From NCBI RefSeq assembly GCF_022538055.1, contig NZ_JAKZAM010000017.1, positions 1 to 64,000 on the forward strand: a DNA stretch of 64,000 nucleotides. The letters run 5' to 3'. Every line of letters starts with the position of its first letter. Position 1 is the stretch's first letter. This DNA is from Cognataquiflexum nitidum. GTDB lineage: Bacteria; Bacteroidota; Bacteroidia; Cytophagales; Cyclobacteriaceae. Below, one piece after another: positions 10,311-19,682 of this stretch. The position numbers were made by a program, and so were the translations under genes. Under the pieces are notes generated by a model. It saw only the letters and a list, made by a program, of their open reading frames with translations. It was not told the DNA's origin and made no database searches.

Positions 10311-11270
10311 TTATTCTTCTCCAAAAACCTCCTTCACCACCCAACCTTTTCCCCATTCTTCCTTTTCCTTTTCGGTCCAAAGCTCCGGGTAGAAAATGAC
10401 TTTCTGAAAACGTGGTGGTAGGTATTTCTGCCAATTGGTACCGCCGGTAGCAGCGATATCGACAGGGTCACGCTGTAGGTATCTCACCGCTGACTTGTAA
10501 TGTGCCAATGGCCAAAAGACATTTGCCTTCAGGTCAAAGTCCTTAATCAGCTTGGTCAACTCTTCGTCTTTTTCGTTACAGTCAAGGTATTTTCTCCAGA
10601 TATTAATCGTCTTGTAATTGGCTATAAATTCCTTGAGCCTTTTTCCGTATTTGGCTTCGAAAGTTTTCAAGGTCAATGTCTTTTCTCCTGTGGCCAACTC
10701 TACAGCGCCATGTTGCCAATAGAGGTTTTCAAACAGAACATCGACATCTTGCTCACTCTGCATCATTTGTCTGATGCCGACAAAAAGCAATTGTTGCACA
10801 TCGCAGGCCAAGATCTCAATCACGCGATATTGGGCACTCTGAAAACCGCTTGATGGTAACAAAGACATCCTAAACTTGAGAAATTGCTCCCTTTCCATCC
10901 CTTTCCACATCACCGCAAAGGAAGATATCAACTGGTCAAAATACATGTTGACCCGCTCCAATCTCTCTTTGAAAAACTTCCCATCCAAAGGTTCCTTTTC
11001 AGCGATCTGCTCGAGTTCCCAAATGATCAGCTTGAAATAAAGCTCCGTGATCTGATGGTACATAATGAAGATTTTCTCATCCTTGAAGGATGTTCTGGGT
11101 TGCTGCAGGGACAACAAAATATCCAGATTGATATAATCCCAATACGTCATGTAATCGGCATAAAGCAAACCTTCAAGGTAGGAAGATAGGTCCTGACCGG
11201 AAGCTTTGAATTTTTGCTGAAGTAGCTCTATTTTATCTAAAATATCTTTTTGTGCCTGTATCGGATCCAT
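10311..11270 (-). CDS. kynA: tryptophan 2,3-dioxygenase
   Basis: A 319-residue haem enzyme that opens the indole ring of tryptophan to N-formylkynurenine, the first step of the kynurenine pathway. Family marks: FIMYHQITELYFKLIIWEL with distal H72 (68-86), FRMSLLPSSGFQS (133-145), the likely proximal haem ligand H257 in WPLAHYKSAV, and ATGGTNW (274-280) for the substrate carboxylate and amine. It is somewhat longer than compact bacterial TDOs (about 280-300). The divergent neighbour is a glutaryl-CoA dehydrogenase, a later enzyme of tryptophan and lysine breakdown, which supports a catabolic role. No other kyn genes are in the window. Confidence 0.9.
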   Translation of the reverse strand: MDPIQAQKDILDKIELLQQKFKASGQDLSSYLEGLLYADYMTYWDYINLDILLSLQQPRTSFKDEKIFIMYHQITELYFKLIIWELEQIAEKEPLDGKFFKERLERVNMYFDQLISSFAVMWKGMEREQFLKFRMSLLPSSGFQSAQYRVIEILACDVQQLLFVGIRQMMQSEQDVDVLFENLYWQHGAVELATGEKTLTLKTFEAKYGKRLKEFIANYKTINIWRKYLDCNEKDEELTKLIKDFDLKANVFWPLAHYKSAVRYLQRDPVDIAATGGTNWQKYLPPRFQKVIFYPELWTEKEKEEWGKGWVVKEVFGEE

Positions 11271-11386
11271 GTGCTAATTTTTTGTTCAATAAGGTAGTTT
11301 TTTACCGCCCTTCTTGTTTATTTCAGGCAGAAATCAAACAATCCGCTGCAAAAATCCATTTTAATAAGCAATAAACCAAAAGAGTT

Positions 11387-12595
11387 ATGGAGCATACTGC
11401 CACCGCACACAAATCTTTGAAACAAGACCTTTATGAAGGAGCTGATTTTTATCAGGTTGATGATTTATTGACCGAAGAGCACTTGCTGATCCGCTCTTCG
11501 ATCCGGGATTTTGTCAAAAAAGAAATCAGTCCATACATAGAAGACTGGGCACAAAGAGCACATTTTCCTTATGAGATCGTCAGGAAATTCGGCGACGTAG
11601 GTGCTTTTGGGCCGCAGATTCCTGAGGCTTATGGCGGCGGCGGGCTTGATTATATCTCTTACGGCATCATCATGCAGGAGATCGAGAGAGGTGACTCAGG
11701 CATGCGCTCGACGGCTTCTGTCCAAGGTTCTTTGGTGATGTATCCGATCTATAAATTCGGTTCAGAAGCCCAAAGAATGAAATACCTGCCCAAACTTGCC
11801 TCAGGCGAGATGCTTGGCTGCTTTGGACTGACAGAGCCTGATCACGGTTCCAACCCGAGCGGGATGAAGACCAACTTCAAAGATATGGGCGACCATTACC
11901 TCCTCAATGGCGCAAAAATGTGGATTTCAAACTCTCCCAAAGCAGACATTGCCGTCGTTTGGGCAAAAGATGAAACCGGAAGAATCCACGGCCTGATTGT
12001 AGAACGAGGCATGGAAGGTTTTACTACGCCGGAGACGCATAATAAATGGTCGTTGCGGGCATCCTGCACGGGAGAATTGGTTTTTGACAATGTGAAAGTT
12101 CCAAAGGAAAACATCCTGCCAAACAAATCCGGATTGGGTGCGCCATTGATGTGCTTGGATTCGGCTAGGTATGGCATCGCATGGGGAACACTAGGCGCAG
12201 CGATGGATTGCTACGATTCGGCTAGAAGGTATGCCATGGAAAGGATACAGTTTGACAAACCGATAGCATCCTTCCAATTAATCCAAAAGAAACTCGCAGA
12301 GATGCTGACCGAAATCACCAAGGCACAGTTATTGGTCTGGAAACTTGGCAAAATGATGAATGAAGGCAAAGCCACTACCGCGCATATTTCTTTGGCAAAA
12401 AGAAATAATGTGGCCATGGCATTGGAGATTGCCCGTGAAGCCCGTCAGATCCACGGCGGCATGGGTATCACAGGAGAATACCCGATCATGCGCCATATGA
12501 TGAACCTTGAATCAGTTGTGACTTATGAAGGCACACATGATATCCATTTGTTGATCTTAGGGAACGAGATTACGGGGATAGCTGCTTTTAAGTAG
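11387..12595 (+). CDS. glutaryl-CoA dehydrogenase (acyl-CoA dehydrogenase family)
   Basis: A 402-residue FAD enzyme. Features of the glutaryl-CoA type rather than a generic acyl-CoA dehydrogenase are GMRSTASVQGSLVMYP (R107 and S108 match the carboxylate-binding Arg-Ser of human GCDH), CFGLTEPDHGSNPSGM, SLRASCTGELVFDNV, RYGIAWGTLGA, and the catalytic-base motif TYEGTHDIH with E381. It would convert glutaryl-CoA to crotonyl-CoA with CO2 release, downstream of tryptophan and lysine catabolism. It is divergent from the tryptophan dioxygenase gene with a 116-nt shared promoter region. Confidence 0.9.
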   Translation: MEHTATAHKSLKQDLYEGADFYQVDDLLTEEHLLIRSSIRDFVKKEISPYIEDWAQRAHFPYEIVRKFGDVGAFGPQIPEAYGGGGLDYISYGIIMQEIERGDSGMRSTASVQGSLVMYPIYKFGSEAQRMKYLPKLASGEMLGCFGLTEPDHGSNPSGMKTNFKDMGDHYLLNGAKMWISNSPKADIAVVWAKDETGRIHGLIVERGMEGFTTPETHNKWSLRASCTGELVFDNVKVPKENILPNKSGLGAPLMCLDSARYGIAWGTLGAAMDCYDSARRYAMERIQFDKPIASFQLIQKKLAEMLTEITKAQLLVWKLGKMMNEGKATTAHISLAKRNNVAMALEIAREARQIHGGMGITGEYPIMRHMMNLESVVTYEGTHDIHLLILGNEITGIAAFK

Positions 12596-12842
12596 GGTTT
12601 TTAAATTCCCACGAAGGCATAAAGACACGAAGGAAAGGGTTCCGGAATTTGCTTCCCACGAAGGCACTGAGGCATAAAGGAAGGGGTATTTCAAGATTTG
12701 AAAAATTGTTTCCCGCAAAGGCGCGGAAGCGCAAAGGAATGTTTCCTGAAATTCCTTCACACGAAGACACGGAGGCACAAAGGAAAAGGTTTCTAAGAGG
12801 AGTGAAATGTTTCCCGCAAAGGCGCGGAAGCGCAAAGGAATT
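12596..12842. repeat. AAGGC(A/G) word array
   Basis: Imperfect repeats of CACGAAGGCA..AAGACACGAAGG and CGCAAAGGCGCGGAAGCGCA occupy the space directly after the dehydrogenase stop. The latter phrase occurs twice almost exactly (12713-12738 and 12813-12838). All G/A-rich on the + strand; no gene. Confidence 0.7.
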
Positions 12843-12878
12843 AAGCCACCGGGGAAAGAAATTCTCTGGTGGTTTTTT
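12843..12878 (+). terminator. rho-independent terminator after the dehydrogenase gene
   Basis: CCACCgg...ctGGTGG stem with internal GG...TCT pairing, followed by seven T on the + strand. Confidence 0.65.
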
Positions 12879-12891
12879 TATTGTGTTGACC

Positions 12892-12966
12892 GTCATTCTG
12901 AACCGCAGCCTGCGGAGGTGGAGAATCTCTTAATTATATGAAACTCTTCGCTTCACTACCAATAAC
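12892..12966. repeat. 75-nt GTCATTCTGA inverted repeat, copy 1
   Basis: Starts GTCATTCTGAACC and ends CTTCACTACCAATAAC, with GAGAATCTC...GAAACTCTTC inside. Same length and mostly the same sequence as 17740-17814. Small MITE-like size; no coding capacity. Confidence 0.75.
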
Positions 12967-13148
12967 GGAAACCTAAATTACCCCTTGGCAGGCTCAGGGA
13001 ACGAAATATTGGTTGTTCTTGGGGGGGGGAGCTTGCCGAGGCCAAATTAGAAAAACCTCAACGTCATTTCCTTTTCTTAAATTTCTAAAAATGTTGAAAA
13101 CTCAGAGTGACGACCTGATTGATTACCTCCTTGGGTATGAATAAAATT

Positions 13149-13184
13149 AAAAGCCACCGATGAAAAACTCCCTCGGTGGCTTTT
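13149..13184. terminator. hairpin terminator between convergent genes
   Basis: AAAAGCCACCGA (13149-13160) pairs with TCGGTGGCTTTT (13173-13184) and is followed by more T. A- and T-tracts on both sides allow bidirectional use. From 12967 to here I see only a degraded repeat and a G9 run. Confidence 0.7.
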
Positions 13185-13191
13185 TTTTAAA

Positions 13192-13221
13192 TTCCCCTTT
13201 CGGCTCATACCGAAAGGGGAA
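13192..13221 (-). terminator. 12-bp hairpin after the beta-helix gene
   Basis: TTCCCCTTTCGG (13192-13203) and CCGAAAGGGGAA (13210-13221) are perfect complements with a 6-nt loop, 22 nt beyond the - strand stop at 13244. Confidence 0.65.
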
Positions 13222-13243
13222 TGACAATTAAATGAATTTTATA

Positions 13244-16200
13244 CTATTTTTTTACCAAGCGTTTGGTCATGACTTGGTTACCCACCTGCACCACTACATG
13301 GTACAGACCGTTACTTAGACCTTTCAGTTCCAATGTTCTTGTGAAACTTCTTTCCTGATAGCTTTGCTCTTCCATTACCAATCGACCTGCAACATCGAAT
13401 ACCCTTAGGGTCACACCTGAACCTTCATACAAGTTAACTTGGATATTCGAAACTTCAGATGCAGGGTTTGGATAAATCCTGATCGTATTTGGAACAAGCT
13501 CTTTTTCATTGTTCTCAAAAGTTGAGTTCATCTCATCTTCCGTGCTTCCCGGCTCAATTCTCTTATTGCCTTTGCCTTTCGCTTCATGGATCACGATCGA
13601 ACCACCTCCTGTACCATTGTTTCCTAAGATCGTGGCATCTTCAGTGTTTTCAGCACTTCCCATTCTATTGTCATAGATAACCTCCCCTGAAGTTGTGGAT
13701 ATTTTGATTCTGAATGCATCCGGGTTGGTTTGTCCATTCCAGTTTCCATCAATAGCGACCACCACAAATTTGAATCCTGATTGTCCGTTGATTGTACCTG
13801 TACCACGATAAGTTGCCCTTCTTCCTGAAATCACCAAAGAACCTGATTCATGCATGTTGGATTTGAATATCAAATTACCGGAGACGAATTGGAAGTCCGT
13901 ATTTCCATCCACCTGACTTGAGCCTTTCTTGTATCTTGATACAAATCCAAAGTTTGCTTTGCCAATTACTGTGGGATTTGCTGGCATTGATCCGGCTGGA
14001 GAATTAATCCAACCCCCGCCGGTTACAAAGCTTCCGCTAGCATCATATACTGGAATGTATGCAGTGGAAGAATTATTTCCGTCGTTTACTGTAGCTGTCA
14101 CCTTAAATACCCCAATAGTTCCTAGAATATCTGTAGTGGCGGTGGCAAAACCAGAATCATCGGTTATTACCGTAGCAGTATACACAGTTACATTGGCTTC
14201 ATTGGTTACTGTAAAAGTAACGTTCACTCCAGGTGAGTTTGGTGATATTGTAGCTTTTAGAATAGCGGCTTGTCCCACCGGTACAGGAATACTGCTTTCA
14301 GATGCATCAATATCATACTCAATTTCAGGGGCTGTCAGAACTACGTCAAAGCCATCAGGTCCACCCGCATAATCAATGGAAAACAACAACCCTCCAACCA
14401 TAATGCTGGTACCTTCGGCAAACATACCCACTATTGCGGAAGAACCGTCGATTATAGTTATTTGATCGCCCGAACCCGGGGTGTACGACAAGTCAAGGCT
14501 GAGTGATGACCCGCCAAGAGTAACCGTCCCGTTATTCACTTTGAACTGGTCATATTCTGTACATGCCGTGACGCCTGACACTTCGATTTCAAGCACATCA
14601 CCACTATCAAGCGTCAGATTCCCGTCAACAGTCACACAGGCCGGACTGGAACCCGGTGAAAGGGTAACATTCTTGCCTGAAGTAGTTGCATCGGCACCAC
14701 CGGTATAATTGGCACCACCTTGGATATGAACGGTTCCACCTGTTGGAAGGGCATCAATTGCCCGCTGGATAGAAGGAGAAGTATTGGGAGTAAAAAAACT
14801 GTTGGTTGTAACAAAGCTTTTCCCAGCTACGATTTCTATGTATCCACGCGTTGCCAGGTCAATTTTATCTAAAAACTGGTCAGCTATCTGGAAGTTATCT
14901 GCAAGTATTCCTTTATCGAGTAAAACATTGCTTGAATTGAAGAAGCTTGCTTCAGTGGCATTGACCGTACCTGTACTTCCTGCACTTAAGGTCTTTAAGG
15001 ATGTATTCCCAAGATTCAATATCCCTGTGGTATGTTGACAATTAATTTGTACCACCCAGCCTGCAGTCAGGTCTTTGACATCCAGATCAGTAAGGCTTAC
15101 AGCAGATGCCTCAGAATAACGGAAAAAGAGAACACCCTCTTTACCTACGGTACCGGTTACGTTGACACCATTTAAAACAATAGCTCCTGCAGGGCTAACC
15201 GGATTACTGCTATTTGTGAAGCCTCCGAAAACCATCGCATAGTTGGGATTACTACTGTTTACGTTAACATCCGTAAATGACACGCTTCCATTAAAACCAA
15301 GCATGGAAATGTCATGGACGTTGTTTGTCCCTATTGTATTGTTCGTATTAAAGTTTGTATTGGTAAAAGAGAAGTTAGTACCTACCCTTTGGCTGGCGCT
15401 TGGATTAAAGTTAAACCCTGAACCTCCGTTATTTGCAATGGTACAACCACTTACGTTCAGTCCGTCAAAAGTGGGTACTGCAGAAGCAATCCGAAGTCCT
15501 GAACCGCTGTTTGAGCTCAGGCTGCTATTCAATACAATAATATCCGTTACACCGATAGTATTGTTGAAAACCAAGCCTTCGCCTCCATTGCCGGTGATAT
15601 CGAGACCGGAGAAGGTCATATACCCTTGTGCCGCAAGATTAGCAGGATCGACAACCAAAATTCCTGATCCAGGATTTCCCGATCCTGTAGCTCCCGTTAT
15701 TTTCAAGCCGGAAATTACCAATCGGTTAGACGCATCCAGACCTGATCCCGTAACGGTGATTACCGGCATGGACGCTGTCGCTGCTTGTATGGTTGTAGAG
15801 GCAGAACCAGCCCCCTTCAGGGTTATTCTTTTGTTAATTGTTAAATTCTCGGTGTAGATACCCGCATCCACTCGGACAACATTCCCTGCTGCCGCCGCAT
15901 TTATACCTGCCTGAATTGTACCGTGACCGCTAAGTAATGTCGTCTCTGTAGCATCAGAATACACTTGGACAGGCGCCGTACCATTGTTGGCATTTGCCAC
16001 AGGTTGAAGACCTAAAACTAAAGGATCAGTATCAGTCCCATCCGTAAGGAAAGGTATGAAGTCAATCGCTCCCGCAACTCGACCACTAACAACCGCATAT
16101 TCAGCGGAACCATACCAGTTGCCTGAAGCAGCTATTTTTCCATCAGTAATTATTGCTATTGCATCAATTTCCAATGCAGCACCTACACTTGACCTCAACA

Positions 16201-17335
16201 AACTGTTTTCAGTTATGTTGATCGCATTGTAGGGATCCAAGGTCCCCACTCCCCCACTTTGGAGGAATATGCTCCTGTTGGAACTGCTGATTTTATTGTT
16301 GCTGATAGTAAAATTGCTGTGGGAACCAACATTTGTATTTGAACCTGCTTGAGTCCTGACGCCTATTACAACATCTGAAATCTCATTTGACAAAATATTT
16401 ATCGTTGAGAATTCTCCATTGCCTAGAGTTATAATTCCATCATAAGCCCCTCCAAAAATATTGCCTGTAACAGAAACATTGCTCACAGAACGGTCACTTG
16501 CAGATAGCTGAAGTGAATACCTGGCTTTGGTAAATGTCCCGTCGGTATTGTCTGACAACGGGCCTACTATACCAAGATTTACAGTATTCCCACTGATTAC
16601 CACATCCCGGGATCCATCGATGTTCATTCCCCTGCGGCCGTTGAAGGATGCATTGGAATGTAAAATCGTGTTGTTGCTGATTGTTAACCCTGTAATGTTA
16701 AACAAAGCAATAGCTGTGGCATCTGCCAACTGAATATCAGAGATCAGGTTATTGCTCACAACCCAGTTTTGTGCTCCGATCGAAGTCGTAACTGCTCCTG
16801 AAGCAAAACCATATACAATAGTCTGTTGTCCGGTATTGCCCTCAGCAATGTTGTTGGTCAATATAACATCACTCCAAGGACCAGCACCACCTGCCGCAAA
16901 TGCAGCTCCTGTGCCCGTAACCTTAAATCCATCTATGTTTATTCCACTGCTTCGCAAAGAGAACGTTCCACTCAAGATGGATTCCGCTACCCTCGTACCT
17001 GTATTTGGATTGACACCAAAATTGGCACCTCGGATAAAAATAGATTTATCTACCAATACATTCTCGGTGTAGGTACCTGCATCTACTCGGACAACATTCC
17101 CTGCTGCCGCCGCATTTATACCTGCCTGAATTGTAACGTGACTGCTAAGTAATGTCGTCTCTGTAGCATCAGAATACACTTGGACAGGGTCGGCTAACCT
17201 TAAATTAAGGATCGATAAAATTTCAGTCTCGCCTCCAAAAGTTGGAGAACTAAATAGAGAAATAATAGAGAATAGGAATAAAATTTTTACTTTAATCCAA
17301 GGTCTCTTTTTAATCATGTAGTAGGGCTTCGTCAT
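13244..17335 (-). CDS. secreted parallel beta-helix protein with T9SS sorting domain
   Basis: A 1363-residue exported surface protein. A signal peptide occupies about residues 8-36 (the ATG at residue 7, MIKKRPWIK, is an alternative start). Residues 50-450 and 455-900 are two stretches of right-handed beta-helix repeats with Asn ladders (ISNNTILHS, VVISGNTVNLG, VSVTGNIFGG). Each stretch opens with the near-identical block VQVYSDATETTLLS. About 1010-1095 is an Ig/Big-like domain, about 1099-1240 a GSFVTGGGWI (post-COAP-1-like) domain, and the last 80 residues are a type A sorting domain (IRIYPNPASE ... GLSNGLYHVVVQVG ... MTKRLVKK). Export through the outer membrane by T9SS follows from the last domain; the ligand is unknown, with polysaccharide binding or cleavage possible. 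Confidence 0.88.
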   Translation of the reverse strand: MTKPYYMIKKRPWIKVKILFLFSIISLFSSPTFGGETEILSILNLRLADPVQVYSDATETTLLSSHVTIQAGINAAAAGNVVRVDAGTYTENVLVDKSIFIRGANFGVNPNTGTRVAESILSGTFSLRSSGINIDGFKVTGTGAAFAAGGAGPWSDVILTNNIAEGNTGQQTIVYGFASGAVTTSIGAQNWVVSNNLISDIQLADATAIALFNITGLTISNNTILHSNASFNGRRGMNIDGSRDVVISGNTVNLGIVGPLSDNTDGTFTKARYSLQLSASDRSVSNVSVTGNIFGGAYDGIITLGNGEFSTINILSNEISDVVIGVRTQAGSNTNVGSHSNFTISNNKISSSNRSIFLQSGGVGTLDPYNAINITENSLLRSSVGAALEIDAIAIITDGKIAASGNWYGSAEYAVVSGRVAGAIDFIPFLTDGTDTDPLVLGLQPVANANNGTAPVQVYSDATETTLLSGHGTIQAGINAAAAGNVVRVDAGIYTENLTINKRITLKGAGSASTTIQAATASMPVITVTGSGLDASNRLVISGLKITGATGSGNPGSGILVVDPANLAAQGYMTFSGLDITGNGGEGLVFNNTIGVTDIIVLNSSLSSNSGSGLRIASAVPTFDGLNVSGCTIANNGGSGFNFNPSASQRVGTNFSFTNTNFNTNNTIGTNNVHDISMLGFNGSVSFTDVNVNSSNPNYAMVFGGFTNSSNPVSPAGAIVLNGVNVTGTVGKEGVLFFRYSEASAVSLTDLDVKDLTAGWVVQINCQHTTGILNLGNTSLKTLSAGSTGTVNATEASFFNSSNVLLDKGILADNFQIADQFLDKIDLATRGYIEIVAGKSFVTTNSFFTPNTSPSIQRAIDALPTGGTVHIQGGANYTGGADATTSGKNVTLSPGSSPACVTVDGNLTLDSGDVLEIEVSGVTACTEYDQFKVNNGTVTLGGSSLSLDLSYTPGSGDQITIIDGSSAIVGMFAEGTSIMVGGLLFSIDYAGGPDGFDVVLTAPEIEYDIDASESSIPVPVGQAAILKATISPNSPGVNVTFTVTNEANVTVYTATVITDDSGFATATTDILGTIGVFKVTATVNDGNNSSTAYIPVYDASGSFVTGGGWINSPAGSMPANPTVIGKANFGFVSRYKKGSSQVDGNTDFQFVSGNLIFKSNMHESGSLVISGRRATYRGTGTINGQSGFKFVVVAIDGNWNGQTNPDAFRIKISTTSGEVIYDNRMGSAENTEDATILGNNGTGGGSIVIHEAKGKGNKRIEPGSTEDEMNSTFENNEKELVPNTIRIYPNPASEVSNIQVNLYEGSGVTLRVFDVAGRLVMEEQSYQERSFTRTLELKGLSNGLYHVVVQVGNQVMTKRLVKK
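15848..15975 (-). repeat. intragenic near-identical repeat, distal copy
   Basis: Encodes the block VQVYSDATETTLLSGHG to AGIYTEN (about residues 454-497). It differs from the copy at 17068-17190 by only a handful of bases, including synonymous sites, so the duplication is recent or kept uniform by conversion. Confidence 0.85.
17068..17190 (-). repeat. intragenic near-identical repeat, proximal copy
   Basis: Encodes VQVYSDATETTLLSSHV to AGTYTEN (about residues 49-92), the partner of 15848-15975 about 1.2 kb away in the same frame. Confidence 0.85.
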
Positions 17336-17739
17336 TTTTTTTTGTTTAAGATTTATTTTATAATTATAGTTTTATTTTATATAAAATTTAAATTACTGTT
17401 TAAATTATTTCAAATTCAATAATTTATATTTTAAATTAAATATTTTTTATTTTACTTAAATTTTTTGTTAATAAAAATAACAAATAAACAAAGTGTCTAA
17501 AAAAGTATATGATAAATATTTACTAAATAAATATTTGTTTATTTATTTCTTTTAGTTAAAAAAAGGTAAAAAAGATTCATTTATTCGTAATGTTTAAAAA
17601 GCTCCCATAACCTCAGGTTAACAGCAAAACGGAAGGTTCAACATAAATAAAAAAATTAATATAAGGCAATAACCTTGGCTACCCATTTATTCTGATAATT
17701 TAACATTTTGAAAAGATAAAAAAGTAATGACGGTCACTT

Positions 17740-17814
17740 GTCATTCTGAACCCTAGCCTGCAAAGGTGAAGAATCTCCTTATTATATGAGATTCTTCGCT
17801 TCACTACCAATGAC
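17740..17814. repeat. 75-nt GTCATTCTGA inverted repeat, copy 2
   Basis: Starts GTCATTCTGAACCCTAGCC and ends CTTCACTACCAATGAC; the centre GAATCTC...GAGATTC is a near-perfect inverted pair. Matches copy 1 at 12892-12966 in length. Confidence 0.78.
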
Positions 17815-17996
17815 ATCATCAGAGATACGGACATCTCAATTCTGTCACAATATTTTGGCTAAAGCCGATTTGTGGCTTGGCTTTTATTATTGAATGGGCT
17901 GAAGCCACATTCCTATTGAACCTCAATACTCCAAAATGTCATTCTCCTTTTTGAACATTTACAAATGTTCATAAAAGAAATGACGGTTGGTCTTGC

Positions 17997-18095
17997 GTCA
18001 TCTTGAATCCGAGGTACAGCCTGTCCGGATTTTTCGGGAAGGATGAAAGATCTCAGAAAAAGAGACCCTGATCCGGTGCGGCGGATCAGGATGAC
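17997..18095. repeat. GTCA-bordered inverted repeat, divergent copy
   Basis: Begins GTCATCTTGAATCC and ends GGATCAGGATGAC. The inner TCCGGATTTTTCGGGA and CTGATCCGGTG...GGATCAG are inverted. Its GGTACAGCCTGTCC phrase recalls GACAGGCTGTACC in the 4418-4511 copy, in opposite orientation. Confidence 0.6.
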
Positions 18096-18390
18096 GACTA
18101 AGAGATTCACGTCTTTGGTAATCTGAGCTAAGAAGATGAAGTACCTAGAAGAAATTTTCATCTCTAATAAGGTTTTCGGGATTCAAATGGCAAAGCCCAA
18201 ATCTTTAAAGCTCAATTAAAGCATTTGAATTTGTGAAAAAAAATTAACCGAACCTACGACAATCCACAGACTGATTGAAGGCCTAAATTTGGCAAATAAC
18301 GACAACTCCATTAAATATTTTTGGCAGGAGTCAATTTTATACAGGGCCATAATCAGGGACAATATCTATTTTAAAAATGTTTAAAAAAAA

Positions 18391-18410
18391 GCCGGGTATT
18401 GCTCCCCGGC
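18391..18410. terminator. GC-rich hairpin in gene-free DNA
   Basis: GCCGGG (18391-18396) pairs with CCCGGC (18405-18410), preceded by eight A. On the - strand this gives a stem followed by T, as in a terminator, but no adjacent gene is seen. Confidence 0.4.
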
Positions 18411-18798
18411 TTACTGTTCTTTAAAAAACTACGCCCCCGTATTATTGGTCAAAATCCGTGAAATTAATGCGTTAAAAACACTTGAATATGCTGAAGAAAA
18501 ACTTTCAATGACAATGAGTTTTAGCAAAATGCAGTTTTGAGTGTGATTTTGGAGGGTATAGAAAAGAAAATGGCATCTAGACCAAAAGACCTGAGGCCTT
18601 TTGCCTTAGGTTTTAGGTATAAAAAACCGAAAAATAGCAAAATGTAATAACAGTAGAAACCTGAGTTTAGGAATGGTGATTTTATTGAGAAGATCCTACA
18701 GGGTATACCGTACTTTAAAAAATTTAGTTTGAATGTCACTATTAAAAAAATAAATATCAAATTCTTATTTTCTGCCTTTCCAAGGGAAAAATATCTTA

Positions 18799-18806
18799 TA
18801 TTTTTG
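18799..18806 (+). promoter_or_regulatory. Bacteroidota -7 box of the LytS/LytTR operon
   Basis: TATTTTTG matches TAnnTTTG and lies 19 nt before the kinase ATG, implying a very short leader. Confidence 0.4.
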
Positions 18807-18825
18807 GCAAAATATTCCTGTAACA

Positions 18826-19680
18826 ATGACCAAAATAGATTTTTTAGGTGACTTTTGGATCAATGGTAAATTCCATGCTCTGGTATTTTCTTATAAAATC
18901 TTACAAGTTCAGATAGATTCTGAAATCAATACCCTGATTTTATTTGCCCTTATCCCTGTAGTGGTTGCTTTTTCGTTTGTGGTATTCGTTTTTTACCGCT
19001 ACAAAAGGGAAGCCAAAATCAAAGAACAGGAAACGGAACTCCAACTTCAGAAAGCAGAAGTGGCATTGAAAGCGTTAAAAGCCCAAATCAATCCTCATTT
19101 TATTTTCAATTGTCTGAATTCCATCCATCATTATATGTACAACCATCCTGTCAATGAAGCCGGACAGTATTTATTGAAATTTTCACAGCAAATCCGATAT
19201 GTCTTGGAGAGCAGTGAGCAAAAAACTGTTTCATTGGCAGATGAATTGGAGGCCAATAGGATCTACTTAGAACTCGAGCAACTGCGCATAAACCGTGTCT
19301 TTGATTTTTCTATCAGTGTCGCAGACGGATTGGATCCTGAAACCACCTATATACCTCCTATGCTGATCCAACCATTTTTGGAAAACGCTGTTTGGCACGG
19401 CGTGTCAGGAGGAGGAAAAATCGAGGTAAATATTTTGCAGCTAGACGACAGTCACCTTCAATGTGAAATCAGGGACCACAATACCAACGGCAAACCCTGG
19501 AAAATGGAAAATAATCTTGCAGAGCAAGTCAAAAAAACCTCTATGGGTATGAATTTGATGCAGGAACGGTTTGATATTCTCAACCAATTGAAAGGAACAA
19601 ATTCAGGGTATATACTCGAAGAGAGAAAAGACGGGATTCCCGGCAAAGTACTGCGCATTAGGATACCTTTTGAAGATTAA
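18826..19680 (+). CDS. LytS-type sensor histidine kinase
   Basis: A 284-residue inner-membrane kinase. One TM helix (about 36-57) is followed by a short coiled coil (60-85), then the His_kinase domain with the phosphorylation motif QINPHFIFNCLNSI (H91) and the N-box PPMLIQPFLENAVWHG (about 178-193). The G-box is weak, as usual in this family. The large periplasmic sensor of related kinases is missing, so the input is unclear. The response regulator starts 2 nt after the stop; the pair is an operon. Confidence 0.92.
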   Translation: MTKIDFLGDFWINGKFHALVFSYKILQVQIDSEINTLILFALIPVVVAFSFVVFVFYRYKREAKIKEQETELQLQKAEVALKALKAQINPHFIFNCLNSIHHYMYNHPVNEAGQYLLKFSQQIRYVLESSEQKTVSLADELEANRIYLELEQLRINRVFDFSISVADGLDPETTYIPPMLIQPFLENAVWHGVSGGGKIEVNILQLDDSHLQCEIRDHNTNGKPWKMENNLAEQVKKTSMGMNLMQERFDILNQLKGTNSGYILEERKDGIPGKVLRIRIPFED

Positions 19681-19682
19681 TT

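Larger units (their letters stand above)
17336..18825. other. 1.5-kb gene-free region
   Basis: 17336-17580 is an extremely A/T-rich leader of the beta-helix gene. 17740-17814 and 17997-18095 are GTCA-type inverted repeats. About 17855-17920 has GGCTAAAGCC / GGGCTGAAGCC words typical of another intergenic repeat. 18391-18410 is a GC hairpin. 18430-18825 leads into the histidine kinase. No convincing reading frame on either strand. Confidence 0.7.

Noticed and set aside
13021..13029. G9 homopolymer as a phase-variation tract
   Set aside because: It lies in non-coding repeat debris, not in or near the start of any gene, so slippage would have no obvious effect.
18391..18410. Small RNA gene ending in a GC hairpin
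   Set aside because: No promoter box, no conserved neighbour and no evidence of transcription; kept only as a hairpin.
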